In this document: piece by piece, positions 41,585 through 49,727 of the stretch
Numbering within the stretch: the stretch's first letter is position 1
Layout of the letters: each line of letters begins with the position of its first letter
NCBI RefSeq assembly: GCF_014205135.1
Contig: NZ_JACHMY010000001.1
Coordinates: 6,510,001-6,574,000 of the forward strand
DNA from: Kribbella italica
GTDB taxonomy: Bacteria > Actinomycetota > Actinomycetes > Propionibacteriales > Kribbellaceae
DNA: 64,000 nt
Direction of reading: 5' to 3'
Made by a program: the position numbers and the translations under genes
Notes under the pieces: model-generated
Told to the model about the DNA's origin: nothing
Seen by the model: only the letters and a program-made list of their open reading frames with translations
The model's database searches: none

Positions 41585-42568
41585 ATGGTCAGTCATGCCC
41601 TGACGGCCGTCGACCTGGTCAAGACCTATCCCGGAGCCCGCCGCGGCCCCGGGGTCCGGGCCCTCGACGGTCTCACGTTCAGCGTGCCGGAAGGAGTCGT
41701 GCTCGGTCTGCTCGGACCGAACGGCGCCGGCAAGTCCACTACCGTCAAGATCCTCACCACGTTGTCCCGCGCGGACTCCGGGACGGCGCTCGTCGCCGGG
41801 TACGACGTCAACCGCGAGCAGGACCAGGTCCGGCACGTGATCGGCTACGTGCCGCAGAAGGCGAGCTCGGACCCGATGGCCACCGGCCTGGAGAACCTCG
41901 TGCTGAGCGGCCGCATCCACGGGCTGTCCCGGTCCACGGCCACCAGTCGCGCACGGGATCTGCTGGAGCGCTTCAGTCTTACCGAGCAGGCCGCGAGGCA
42001 GGTCAAGACGTACTCCGGCGGTCAGCAGCGCCGGCTCGACGTCGCGCTCGGCTTGGTGCACCGCCCGAAGGTCTTGTTCCTCGACGAGCCGACCACCGGC
42101 CTCGATCCCGAGGCACGGGCCGATCTGTGGGCCGAGGTCCGGCTGCTGGCCGGCGGCGAGGGTCTCACCGTGCTGCTCACGACGCACTACCTGGAGGAGG
42201 CCGACCGGCTGGCGGACCAGCTGGCGATCGTCGACCACGGCAAGATCGTTGCCGAGGGCACCCCTGAGGGCCTGAAGGCGGAGCTGCGCGGTGACACCGT
42301 GCAGGTCGAGCTGGTCGAGGCCGATGCCGACGGCTCGGTCCGGGGGTTGCTGGCCGGTCTGCCGGGGATCCGGGAGATCGTTGTTGAGGGCAACGTTCTG
42401 CGGGCGCGCGTCGACCGCGGCGCGACCGCCGTACCGGCGGTGCTGGGAGCCCTCGAGGAGAAGGCGATTCCGGTCGGTGCGGTGACGGTGTCGCGGCCGT
42501 CCCTGGACGACGTGTACCTGAGCTACACCGGCCGGTCGTTCCAGGCGGCGGAAGAGCAGGTGGCGTGA
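41585..42568 (+). CDS. DrrA-type ABC exporter ATP-binding protein
   Basis: A 327-residue ABC-2 type ATPase of the daunorubicin-resistance group. Walker A is GPNGAGKST, the Q-loop GYVPQK, the signature YSGGQQRRLDVAL, Walker B VLFLDEPTTGLD, and the H-loop LLTTHYLEEADRL. The C-terminal 90 residues form the DrrA-type extension ending in ...DDVYLSYTGRSF. It energises export of a hydrophobic compound together with the permease encoded next; stop and start overlap by one base (TGATG). The neighbouring PadR regulator points to drug-induced expression. Confidence 0.93.
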   Translation: MVSHALTAVDLVKTYPGARRGPGVRALDGLTFSVPEGVVLGLLGPNGAGKSTTVKILTTLSRADSGTALVAGYDVNREQDQVRHVIGYVPQKASSDPMATGLENLVLSGRIHGLSRSTATSRARDLLERFSLTEQAARQVKTYSGGQQRRLDVALGLVHRPKVLFLDEPTTGLDPEARADLWAEVRLLAGGEGLTVLLTTHYLEEADRLADQLAIVDHGKIVAEGTPEGLKAELRGDTVQVELVEADADGSVRGLLAGLPGIREIVVEGNVLRARVDRGATAVPAVLGALEEKAIPVGAVTVSRPSLDDVYLSYTGRSFQAAEEQVA

Positions 42569-43347
42569 TGAGCACCCCAGTCCTGGCGCACACCGGGTTG
42601 ATCACGTCCCGCTGGCTGCGGGCGCAGTTCCGCTCGCCGGCCCTGATCGCGTTCACGCTCGTGCAGCCGGCGATCTGGCTGCTGCTGTTCGGGCAGCTGT
42701 TCAAGGGGATCGTCGACCTGCCTGGCTTCGGCAGTACGTCGTACATCGCGTTCCTCACGCCGGGCATCGTGATGATGACCGCGCTGATGTCGAGCGGCTG
42801 GAACGGCACCACGTTCATCACCGACATGGAGCGCGGCGTGATGGACCGGATGCTCGCGTCGCCGGTCCGCCGCGGCGCACTGATGGCCGGGCAGCTGATC
42901 AGCAACGCCACCAGTACGGCGATCCAGGCGCTGCTCGTCTTCGGCATCGGCCTCGCGGCCGGCGCCCGGTACGACGGCGGCGTAGTCGGGTTCCTCGTCA
43001 CGGTCGCGGCGTCGGTGCTGATCGGGACGGCGTTCGGCTCGCTGTCGAACGCGGTCGCCCTGCTCACCCGTCAGCAGGAGGCGCTGATCGGCATCTCCCA
43101 GTTCGTCTCACTGCCGCTGACGTTCATGTCGTCGATCATGATCGACCCGAAACTCGCCCCGCACTGGGTCGAGGTCGCGGCGCGCTTCAACCCCGTCGAC
43201 TGGGCCACCATCGCCGCCCGGGAGTCCCTGTCCGCCAACCCCGACTGGGGTTCCGCGGGCCGGCACGGCCTGTACCTGCTGGCCTTCACACTGGTGGTCG
43301 CCTACCTGTCGACCCGGGCGTTCCGTACGTACCAGCGCTCGGTCTGA
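42568..43347 (+). CDS. ABC-2 type exporter permease (DrrB-like)
   Basis: A 259-residue permease with six predicted membrane helices and the ABC-2 signature region SPVRRGALMAGQLISNATST. It pairs with the DrrA-type ATPase. An alternative GTG start three bases upstream (42565) would give one more residue pair; ATG 42568 is used. The C terminus ends AFRTYQRSV. A strong hairpin follows directly. Confidence 0.92.
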   Translation: MSTPVLAHTGLITSRWLRAQFRSPALIAFTLVQPAIWLLLFGQLFKGIVDLPGFGSTSYIAFLTPGIVMMTALMSSGWNGTTFITDMERGVMDRMLASPVRRGALMAGQLISNATSTAIQALLVFGIGLAAGARYDGGVVGFLVTVAASVLIGTAFGSLSNAVALLTRQQEALIGISQFVSLPLTFMSSIMIDPKLAPHWVEVAARFNPVDWATIAARESLSANPDWGSAGRHGLYLLAFTLVVAYLSTRAFRTYQRSV

Positions 43348-43352
43348 ACGAG

Positions 43353-43387
43353 CACAGGGGATTCGCCCCCGCGGCGAATCCCCTGTG
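43353..43387. terminator. bidirectional terminator hairpin
   Basis: CACAGGGGATTCGCC (43353-43367) and GGCGAATCCCCTGTG (43373-43387) form a perfect 15-bp stem with a 5-nt loop. It lies between the stops of the convergent permease and peptidoglycan-binding genes. It is the strongest terminator in the window. Confidence 0.8.
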
Positions 43388-43394
43388 ACGCGGG

Positions 43395-43862
43395 TCAGAC
43401 CGGGCTGTAGCAGTTCGTGCTGTCGATGCCCTTCGCCGGATCGTGCAGCCGCCAGTTCATCGCCGACCGGGTCTGCGGACCGTAGATCCCGTCCGCGGGG
43501 AGGCCGGTCCGGCGCTGCACCGCCGTGACGGCGTCGCGGGTCGTCGCGCCGTAGTACCCGTTCACGATGATCTTGGCGCCGTAGCAGTAGTTCAGCGTCT
43601 GCTGCAGCCCCTTGATCGCCCCCGCCGGATCACCGAAGGGCTCCGCCGGGTTCCGGTGCGGGAAGTCGCCGTACACCAGGTTGCAGGTCACGCTCGTGCT
43701 CTCCCAGAGCCCTGGTGTCGTGACCTCCCACCCGCCACCGACCGCCACGGTGCGGCTGCCGTCGCACTGGGACAAGGCCTCGGCCGCGCCGGCAGGGGCG
43801 GTGGCCAGAAGCCCCAGCGGGGCGGTGAGTGCGGCGATCGCGAGACCAGCTCGGACGAACAT
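43395..43862 (-). CDS. secreted peptidoglycan-binding domain protein
   Basis: A 155-residue secreted protein. The signal peptide is MFVRAGLAIAALTAPLGLLA with cleavage near AGAAEA. The C-terminal part is a PGBD1-type domain (GLQQTLNYCYGAKIIVNGYY, TTRDAVTAVQRRTGLPADGI, YGPQTRSAMNWRL). Four cysteines suggest disulfides. No catalytic domain is attached, so it may act as a wall-binding or inhibitory module. ATG 43862 follows GAGGAG. Convergent with the exporter genes. Confidence 0.87.
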   Translation of the reverse strand: MFVRAGLAIAALTAPLGLLATAPAGAAEALSQCDGSRTVAVGGGWEVTTPGLWESTSVTCNLVYGDFPHRNPAEPFGDPAGAIKGLQQTLNYCYGAKIIVNGYYGATTRDAVTAVQRRTGLPADGIYGPQTRSAMNWRLHDPAKGIDSTNCYSPV

Positions 43863-43960
43863 CTTGACTCCTCAGGTCGGGAACACCGTCCTGGTTGCCC
43901 GCTCAGGGAAAGCCATGCGTCAGATCAAGAGACCGCGACACGTTCGAAGCGCGGCTGTGA

Positions 43961-45046
43961 TCAGGGGCGGAGCCGGGCGACGGCCCGGAAGCCGAGGCGT
44001 TGGAGGGGGACGACCAGCTGGGTCAGCGTGCGGTACGCCGGTTGCTCGACGTACCGGGTGAGGAGCCAGGCGAGGACGACGACGCCGGCGACGGCTCCGA
44101 CGACCTGCTCGGTGCGGCCGAGGCCGAGGCGCATCAAGTGGTAGGCGAACAGGTAGCCGAGCTCCTGGTTGAGCAGGTAGAGGCCGAACGAGATCTTGGC
44201 CAGGAACTGGATCGGTCGCCGGACCGGCGTGAACACCAGCCAGTCCGGACCGCGCGCGGCGAACGCGACCAGGACCAGCAGGGCGCCGATCCCGAGCGCC
44301 GACGGCAGGTCCGACGTGTGCACGTACTGCGCGAACACCGTGGCGACCAGCAGTGCGCCGAGGTGCACCGCGGTGATCCGGCGCTGCGACCACAACCAGA
44401 TCGCGATCCCGATCGCGAACAGCTGCAACCGGTGGAAGCCGAACCCGTTCCACAGTTGCTGCACCACCAGGGGACTGCGCAGGATCCGGTCGTGCCACTG
44501 CAGGATCACCGGCGCGATCGTCATCACCCACAGCAGCACGGTGATCCTCGACGGTGAGCCCACCCCGCGCGGCCAGAGCAGCGCGGCCGCGACGAACGCC
44601 ATCAGCTGCAGCGGCAGCGTCCAGTACGAGCCGTCGATCAGCCGCACGGTCGGGTCCAGTGACGCGATCAGCGTCAGGTTGCCCCACAGGTCCCGCGGGG
44701 TCGGGAGGATCCAGTTGTCCGGGCCGAAGAGCACCAGCAGGCTGTACGTCGCCAGCACGGCCACCAGGTAGGGCGGGAGGACCCGGCAGATCCGCTTCCA
44801 CAGCCAGGGCAGCGTCGGGCCTTTGCGGACCGTCACGCAGACGAAGTACGCGCTGATCACCAGCAGCACACTCGCGCCGACCTGGAACGGGGTCCGGCCG
44901 AGCGGTGCGCCCAGCTCGGGGTGCAGCACCGGCCCCTCGAAGGCCGCGTGGTTGACGACGACAGCGAAAACGGCGACTACTCGGACAACATCCCAGCTCA
45001 GGCGGCGTGAACCGGCCTGGGGTGAGGGCGGTTCCAATTTCGACAA
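43961..45046 (-). CDS. membrane acyltransferase (OafA/family 3)
   Basis: A 361-residue polytopic acyltransferase-3 family protein with about ten membrane helices. The family-typical first helix and His are in VVRVVAVFAVVVNHAAFEGP, and ICRVLPPYLVAVLATYSLLV follows with the conserved Arg. These enzymes O-acylate extracellular polysaccharides, peptidoglycan or secondary metabolites. TTG 45046 is the upstream start; one of the GTG/ATG codons a few residues later is possible. Nothing adjacent defines the acceptor. Confidence 0.83.
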   Translation of the reverse strand: MSKLEPPSPQAGSRRLSWDVVRVVAVFAVVVNHAAFEGPVLHPELGAPLGRTPFQVGASVLLVISAYFVCVTVRKGPTLPWLWKRICRVLPPYLVAVLATYSLLVLFGPDNWILPTPRDLWGNLTLIASLDPTVRLIDGSYWTLPLQLMAFVAAALLWPRGVGSPSRITVLLWVMTIAPVILQWHDRILRSPLVVQQLWNGFGFHRLQLFAIGIAIWLWSQRRITAVHLGALLVATVFAQYVHTSDLPSALGIGALLVLVAFAARGPDWLVFTPVRRPIQFLAKISFGLYLLNQELGYLFAYHLMRLGLGRTEQVVGAVAGVVVLAWLLTRYVEQPAYRTLTQLVVPLQRLGFRAVARLRP

Positions 45047-45151
45047 CTCACAGACATCTCGACCGACTCCCCCTGTGACACATCTGTGATCCTAGGCAGA
45101 CGGCGACGGCCGATCGCAAATTGTGTGCGACTTGTCACGCTGGGCGTTGCG

Positions 45152-46102
45152 TCAGGCGGTCTGGAACGTGCGCCGGTAGTTCTGCGGCGGGACGCCGACG
45201 ACGCGACGGAAGTGGTGGCGCAGCAGTGCCGCCGTGCCGAAGCCGGCCTCGGCGGCGATCTGCTCGATGCCCAGCGAGGTCTGCTCGAGCAGGGTCCGGG
45301 CGTGCAGTACGCGCTGCGTGGTGACCCACTTGAGCGGCGTCGTCCCGGTTTCGGCGACGAAGCGGCGGGCGAACGTCCGCTCCGACATCTGCGCGCGGCG
45401 GGCCAGGTCGGGCACGGTGTGCTCGATGGTCAGGTTGGCGACCATCCAGTCCAGGACCGGCTGCAGGCTCTCGCTCGACGACTCCGGGACGGGGACCTCG
45501 ACGTACTGGCGCTGGCCGCCGTCGCGCTGCGGCGGGACGACCATCCGGCGGGCGATCCGGGTCGCGACGGCGCTGCCGAGCTCGCGGCGGACCAGGTGCA
45601 GGCAGGCGTCGATGCCGGCCGCCGTACCGGCGCTGGTGATGATGTTGCCGTCGTCGACGAACAGGACGTCCGGGTCGAGCCGGGCGCGCGGGTAGCGCTC
45701 GCGGAAGAGGTCGGCGTACCGCCAGTGGGTCGCGCAGTTGCGCCCGTCGAGCAGCCCGGCGGCGCCGAGCACGAACGCGCCCGAGCAGACCGTCAGCAGG
45801 ATCGCGCCACGGGCCTCGGCTTTGCGCAGGGCGGACAGGATGCGCTCGTCGTACGCCTCGCGCCAGGTGGTCGCGGGCAGCGCGACCAGGTCGGCGTCCT
45901 CCAGCTCGTCCAGCCCGTACGGCGCGATGACGGCCGAGTGGCTGCTGGTCCGCAGCGGTTCACCCGGGCGGGTCGAGCAGACCTTGAAGTCGAACGCGGG
46001 CACCCCGTCGTCGGTCCGGTCGATCCCGAAGACCTCCGAGAGCACCCCGAACTCGAAGAGTGCGACGTCCTCCATCAGCACCACGGCGATCTTGCGCAAC
46101 AT
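45152..46102 (-). CDS. GlxA-type AraC-family regulator (DJ-1/PfpI + HTH)
   Basis: A 316-residue regulator with an N-terminal DJ-1/PfpI-like domain (LRKIAVVLMEDVALFEFGVL; GAILLTVCSGAFVLGAAGLL carries the nucleophile-like Cys) and a C-terminal AraC double helix-turn-helix (MSERTFARRFVAETGTTPLK; AEAGFGTAALLRHHFRRVVG). GlxA-like proteins respond to metabolites such as carnitine, glycine betaine or arginine derivatives. It is divergent from the small membrane protein at 46186. No ligand can be assigned. Confidence 0.9.
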   Translation of the reverse strand: MLRKIAVVLMEDVALFEFGVLSEVFGIDRTDDGVPAFDFKVCSTRPGEPLRTSSHSAVIAPYGLDELEDADLVALPATTWREAYDERILSALRKAEARGAILLTVCSGAFVLGAAGLLDGRNCATHWRYADLFRERYPRARLDPDVLFVDDGNIITSAGTAAGIDACLHLVRRELGSAVATRIARRMVVPPQRDGGQRQYVEVPVPESSSESLQPVLDWMVANLTIEHTVPDLARRAQMSERTFARRFVAETGTTPLKWVTTQRVLHARTLLEQTSLGIEQIAAEAGFGTAALLRHHFRRVVGVPPQNYRRTFQTA

Positions 46103-46185
46103 GTCAGCCAGTATGGCAGAAATTTGCCGAAGGTGGTCAGTAGTGCCAATTGTGGCTGGATGTGAACGGTAGGAGGATTACTGCC

Positions 46186-46440
46186 ATGACCGGAATCGTA
46201 GTTCTCTCAGTCCTCGCGCTGGCCATCGTCGCCGCCCTCGAGCTCAGCAACCGCCGCCACTCCACCGGCCTCCCGGCCGGCCCGAGCGACGACCGCGACG
46301 TGGCCAGGACCAAGCTCGACCTGCTCGCCCTCGGCGGCAGCGCCAAGCCCTTCACCCACAAGCCCGCCACCACCCCGAGCGCGGTGGTTCACCTCCGCCG
46401 CGCGCGCCTCCACACCCCGCACGGTCGCCACGCCGCGTGA
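46186..46440 (+). CDS. small membrane protein, unknown function
   Basis: An 84-residue protein with one N-terminal membrane helix (MTGIVVLSVLALAIVAALEL) and a basic tail rich in Arg/His with SDDRDVARTKLDLLALGG in the middle. AGGAGG lies 9 bp before ATG 46186, which supports real translation and this start rather than the upstream ATG at 46150. I recognise no family. The large nested palindrome at 46452-46533 begins 11 bp after its stop and may end its transcript. Confidence 0.6.
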   Translation: MTGIVVLSVLALAIVAALELSNRRHSTGLPAGPSDDRDVARTKLDLLALGGSAKPFTHKPATTPSAVVHLRRARLHTPHGRHAA

Positions 46441-46451
46441 TCCCCCTTCCA

Positions 46452-46533
46452 GCGTCCGAAGAAACTGAATGCGTCCGAAGAACCCGAGGCTATAGCGCTC
46501 GGTTCTTCGGACGCATTGAGCTTCTTCGGACGC
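46452..46533. repeat. 82-nt nested palindrome with four copies of GCGTCCGAAGAA
   Basis: GCGTCCGAAGAA occurs at 46452-46463 and 46471-46482; its reverse complement occurs at 46503-46514 and 46522-46533. The whole left arm (46452-46488) pairs with the right arm (46498-46533) with about three mismatches and one bulge, around a 9-nt loop that includes GCTATAGC. This would be a very stable hairpin. It lies between the small membrane protein and the methyltransferase gene. It might be a terminator, an operator array or a short mobile palindrome. Confidence 0.75.
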
Positions 46534-46608
46534 TGCGGGCTCAGGGGGGAGGGCGTGGGGTGGGAAATCCCCGAGCGGGATCGGTGCCGCTGTGTCACCC
46601 TCACTCGC

Positions 46609-47430
46609 ATGGACGACTACCGGGTGGTCAATCGGGAGAGCTGGGACGAGCGGGTGGCCGCGCATGCGGCGTCGCCGGACTACAAGCTGGCGGAGTTCGC
46701 GCGGGATCCGGAGTTCATCTCCGACGTGGTGCGGTTCGATCTGCCGCGGCTGGGTGACGTCAGTGGTCTGCGCGGCGTGCACTTGCAGTGCCACATCGGC
46801 ACCGACACGATTTCCCTGGCCAGGCGGGGCGCGCGGATGAGCGGGCTGGACTTCTCCGGGCCGGCTGTCGAGCAGGCGCAGGGCTTCGCGGACCAGCTCG
46901 GGCTGGAGATCGACTTCCACCAGGCCGACGTGTACGACGCGGTCGAGGTGCTCGGCGCCGCGGCGTACGACCTGGTCTTCACCGGGATCGGCGCGATCGG
47001 CTGGCTGCCGAGCATCGACCGCTGGGCGGCGACGGTGAGCGGACTGCTGAAACCAGGCGGACGCCTGTTCATCCGCGAGGGGCACCCGATGCTCTGGACG
47101 CTCGACGACGCGACCGACAAGCTCGAGGTCGGCTTCCCGTACTTCGAGACGCGGGAGCCGCAGGTCTGGGACGAGGGCGGCACCTACGTCGAGACCGACG
47201 TGGAGTTCCAGCACACCGTGACCCACGAGTGGAACCACGGCCTGGGCGAGATCATCACCGCGTTGATCAAGCACGGCCTGCAGCTGACCGCCTTCGAGGA
47301 ACACGACAGCGCTCCCTGGATCGCGCTGCCGGGCAAGATGACCAAGGACCCCGGCTTCGCCGAGTGGCGGCTGACCGACCGCCCCGAGCGGCTGCCCTGC
47401 ACCTACACCCTGCAGGCCGTCAAACTCTGA
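46609..47430 (+). CDS. SAM-dependent methyltransferase
   Basis: A 273-residue class I methyltransferase. The SAM-binding strand is RGVHLQCHIGTDTISLARRG (motif I variant LQCHIGTD), with GLDFSGPAVEQAQGFAD as motif II and LLKPGGRLFIREGHPML as the later motif. The N-terminal NRESWDERVAAHAASPDYKL is common in actinobacterial members. Methyl acceptor unknown. ATG 46609 has no good ribosome site nearby, and the palindrome lies 75 bp upstream. Convergent with the 47-residue basic protein. Confidence 0.87.
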   Translation: MDDYRVVNRESWDERVAAHAASPDYKLAEFARDPEFISDVVRFDLPRLGDVSGLRGVHLQCHIGTDTISLARRGARMSGLDFSGPAVEQAQGFADQLGLEIDFHQADVYDAVEVLGAAAYDLVFTGIGAIGWLPSIDRWAATVSGLLKPGGRLFIREGHPMLWTLDDATDKLEVGFPYFETREPQVWDEGGTYVETDVEFQHTVTHEWNHGLGEIITALIKHGLQLTAFEEHDSAPWIALPGKMTKDPGFAEWRLTDRPERLPCTYTLQAVKL

Positions 47431-47469
47431 CTCCACCCCGGCGTACGGCGGACAACCGCACGCCTCGGA

Positions 47470-47498
47470 CCCGGCGAGGGTCGTCCCTGCTCGCCGGG
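47470..47498. terminator. hairpin between convergent genes
   Basis: CCCGGCGAG (47470-47478) and CTCGCCGGG (47490-47498) form a perfect 9-bp stem with an 11-nt loop; outer GACTCC/GGAGTC segments can lengthen it. It lies between the methyltransferase stop and the 47-residue protein stop. Confidence 0.6.
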
Positions 47499-47518
47499 CC
47501 GGGCGGAGTCGGTAGGGC

Positions 47519-47662
47519 TCAGCGCGCGTTACGCCGCTGCTGGACCTTCTGGAACATCTCCTTGGCCTTGCGCTGGTTCTCCGGCTTGCTCAGCTCGCGC
47601 TGCGCGACCTGGGCCAGCTTGGCGACCACAGCGCCCTTGAGCAGTGACTTCACGAAACCCAT
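47519..47662 (-). CDS. 47-residue basic protein
   Basis: A short reading frame starting MGFVKSLLKGAVVAKLAQVA and ending QKVQQRRNAR. It begins at ATG 47662, 6 bp after a clear AGGAGG. The sequence is a strongly basic amphipathic helix (11 Lys/Arg in the last 30 residues, with SKPENQRKAKEMFQ). No family was recognised by eye, but the frame codes in the style of neighbouring genes and the ribosome site is convincing. It may be a small DNA/RNA-binding or membrane-surface peptide. Confidence 0.6.
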   Translation of the reverse strand: MGFVKSLLKGAVVAKLAQVAQRELSKPENQRKAKEMFQKVQQRRNAR

Positions 47663-47820
47663 CGGGGGCCTCCTTCTCTCTTGCCTCGAAGGTAGCGGTT
47701 CACGCCAAGAAACCGGCTAGGGAATCCGCCTGAGCGACCCCCGGGTTTCCGCGCGGGCACCCCCTGAAACCCCTACTGGCGAGTCTGGGATCTGTCGGTG
47801 GCGTACGGCACACTGTGGGG

Positions 47821-48678
47821 GTGCCCGAGTTGCCGGAAGTCGAATCGCTGGCGGGGTTCCTGCGGGAGCGCGCCGTCGGACGGGCGATCGTGCGTGCCGA
47901 CATCACCGCGATCAGCGCGCTGAAGACCTACGACCCGCCGATCTCCGCCCTGACCGGGCTGCTGATCGACGACGTCAGCCGGCACGGCAAGTTCCTCGAC
48001 CTCGAGGCCTCCGGCGTGCACCTGGTGATCCACCTGGCCCGCGCCGGCTGGCTGCGCTGGCGCGAGCAGCAGTCGACCGGTCTGGTCCGTCCGGGCAAGG
48101 GCCCGATCGCGCTCCGGCTGATCCTGGACGACGAGTCCGGCTTCGACCTGACCGAGGCCGGCACGCAGAAGAAGCTCGCGGTGTACGTCGTCCGCACCAT
48201 CAACGAGGTCCCCGGGATCGCCAAGCTCGGCCCCGACCCGTTCCTGCTCTCGCCCGAGGGCTTCGCCGAGATCCTGCACGAGGCCGGCCGGGTCCAGCTC
48301 AAGGGCGTACTGCGCAACCAGTCGGTGATCGCCGGGATCGGCAACGCCTACTCCGACGAGATCCTGCACGTCGCGAAGATGAGCCCGTTCAAGCCGGCCT
48401 CCAACCTGAGCGATGACGAGCTGCAGGAGCTCTACACCGCGATGCAGGAGACCCTGCGCGACGCGGTCGAGCGGTCGAAGGGCCTGGCCGCCCAGGACCT
48501 GAAGTCGGAGAAGCGCAGCGGCATGCGCGTACACGGCCGCAAGGGCGAGAAGTGCCCGGTCTGCGGCGACACCGTCCGCGAGGTCAGCTTCGCCGACTCC
48601 TCCCTGCAGTACTGCGCGACCTGTCAGACAGGCGGCAAGCCGTTGGCCGACCGCCGCCTGTCCAAGCTGCTCAAGTAG
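47821..48678 (+). CDS. Fpg/Nei-family DNA glycosylase
   Basis: A 285-residue base-excision repair enzyme. The GTG at 47821 gives PELPEVE right after the initiator, placing Pro2 as the catalytic amine and Glu3 as its partner; an earlier in-frame start at 47815 would bury them, so it is rejected. The helix-two-turn-helix block is QSVIAGIGNAYSDEILHVAK, and the C-terminal zinc finger is CPVCGDTVREVSFADSSLQY followed by CATC. It removes oxidised bases such as 8-oxoG or hydantoins. The gene ends 8 bp into the convergent protease gene. Confidence 0.92.
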   Translation: MPELPEVESLAGFLRERAVGRAIVRADITAISALKTYDPPISALTGLLIDDVSRHGKFLDLEASGVHLVIHLARAGWLRWREQQSTGLVRPGKGPIALRLILDDESGFDLTEAGTQKKLAVYVVRTINEVPGIAKLGPDPFLLSPEGFAEILHEAGRVQLKGVLRNQSVIAGIGNAYSDEILHVAKMSPFKPASNLSDDELQELYTAMQETLRDAVERSKGLAAQDLKSEKRSGMRVHGRKGEKCPVCGDTVREVSFADSSLQYCATCQTGGKPLADRRLSKLLK

Positions 48679-49615
48679 TCATCTGGTCGAACATGGTCTT
48701 CACGTCGGCCGAGTTCGGCGTCGCCAGCAGGTACGGCGTACCGCTGGTCGTCCGCCGCGACGTCACCGCGAACACGTAGCCGAGGTTCGCGTCGATCCGG
48801 TCCTTCATCCACGGACCGCCGCTCGCGCCGCCGTTCATCGTGCAGCCCAGCGCCGCGTCGGTGCTGCCCCACGCGAACGTCGTACCGTCGCAGTAGTACG
48901 GGACCTCACCGTTGTACGGCGGCTCGGCCGGCCAGCCCCAGATCCGCGTCCCGGCCTGGTCGCGGCCGTTGCCCCAGACCAGTCCGTTGCCGCCGACCGC
49001 GTCGATCAGGTTCTGCCCGTTGCGCTGCTGCAGCGTGACGAACGCCTGGTCGTGGCTGAAGTCGCTGCTGTCGATCCAGGAGTTGAACGCGCGCGCCTGG
49101 CTCCAGTTCCACAGCCCGGCGCCGGACTGGCCGTTGTAGTACGACGGCGCGAACACGATGTTGCTGTGCCAGCCCTGACCCGCGCCGCCGTGCACGCAGT
49201 GGCCGGCGGTGATGATCAGGTTCTTGTAGCTGTTGTTGATCGTCGACGCGGAGCAGACGTAGTTCAGGCCGTTGTAGCTGAAGAACACCTTGCCCGCCGA
49301 GCTCGGCACCGGGTCGTTGGCGACCTTGTGCCTCGGCGCGACCGGATGCGACGCGACGCCGCCGGCCTGGCTCGATTTCCCTTGGGGAGAAGGGGTTCCG
49401 GTGGTGCCGGGCAGGTCGGCGGGGATCGCGTTCTTCAGCTTCTCCGCGGTCCAGTAGCCGGTCGCGTCCAGCCCGCCGGCCTTCTGCGGTACGGCGGGAG
49501 CCTGGACGGCGGTGGTGGCGGCGGGTGGTGTCGCCGTCGAGGGAGTGGCGGTCGCGACCGCCGTACTGGTGAGCAGGACGCCGGCGGCAAGCAGGCGCAG
49601 GACGGGTCGGGTCAT
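48671..49615 (-). CDS. secreted trypsin-like serine protease
   Basis: A 314-residue exported protease. The signal peptide is MTRPVLRLLAAGVLLTSTAV with cleavage near ATA-TPS, followed by a low-complexity Ala/Thr/Pro propeptide. The catalytic triad is visible: His in LIITAGHCVHGGAG, Asp in DFSHDQAFVTLQQ, and Ser in NGGASGGPWMKD. Length suits a bacterial S1B-type enzyme with pro-region. AGGAG precedes ATG 49615. Target proteins unknown; likely nutrient scavenging or wall turnover. Confidence 0.9.
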   Translation of the reverse strand: MTRPVLRLLAAGVLLTSTAVATATPSTATPPAATTAVQAPAVPQKAGGLDATGYWTAEKLKNAIPADLPGTTGTPSPQGKSSQAGGVASHPVAPRHKVANDPVPSSAGKVFFSYNGLNYVCSASTINNSYKNLIITAGHCVHGGAGQGWHSNIVFAPSYYNGQSGAGLWNWSQARAFNSWIDSSDFSHDQAFVTLQQRNGQNLIDAVGGNGLVWGNGRDQAGTRIWGWPAEPPYNGEVPYYCDGTTFAWGSTDAALGCTMNGGASGGPWMKDRIDANLGYVFAVTSRRTTSGTPYLLATPNSADVKTMFDQMTT

Positions 49616-49727
49616 GGGCGGTGACTCCTCGTTCGGGGCGGTAACTGTCAGGAGATGACCGATCACCCACAGTAGAAAGGAAGAGTTTCCCCGGCGCAAC
49701 GTTCTGACCGATTTTGACCAGAAGGGT

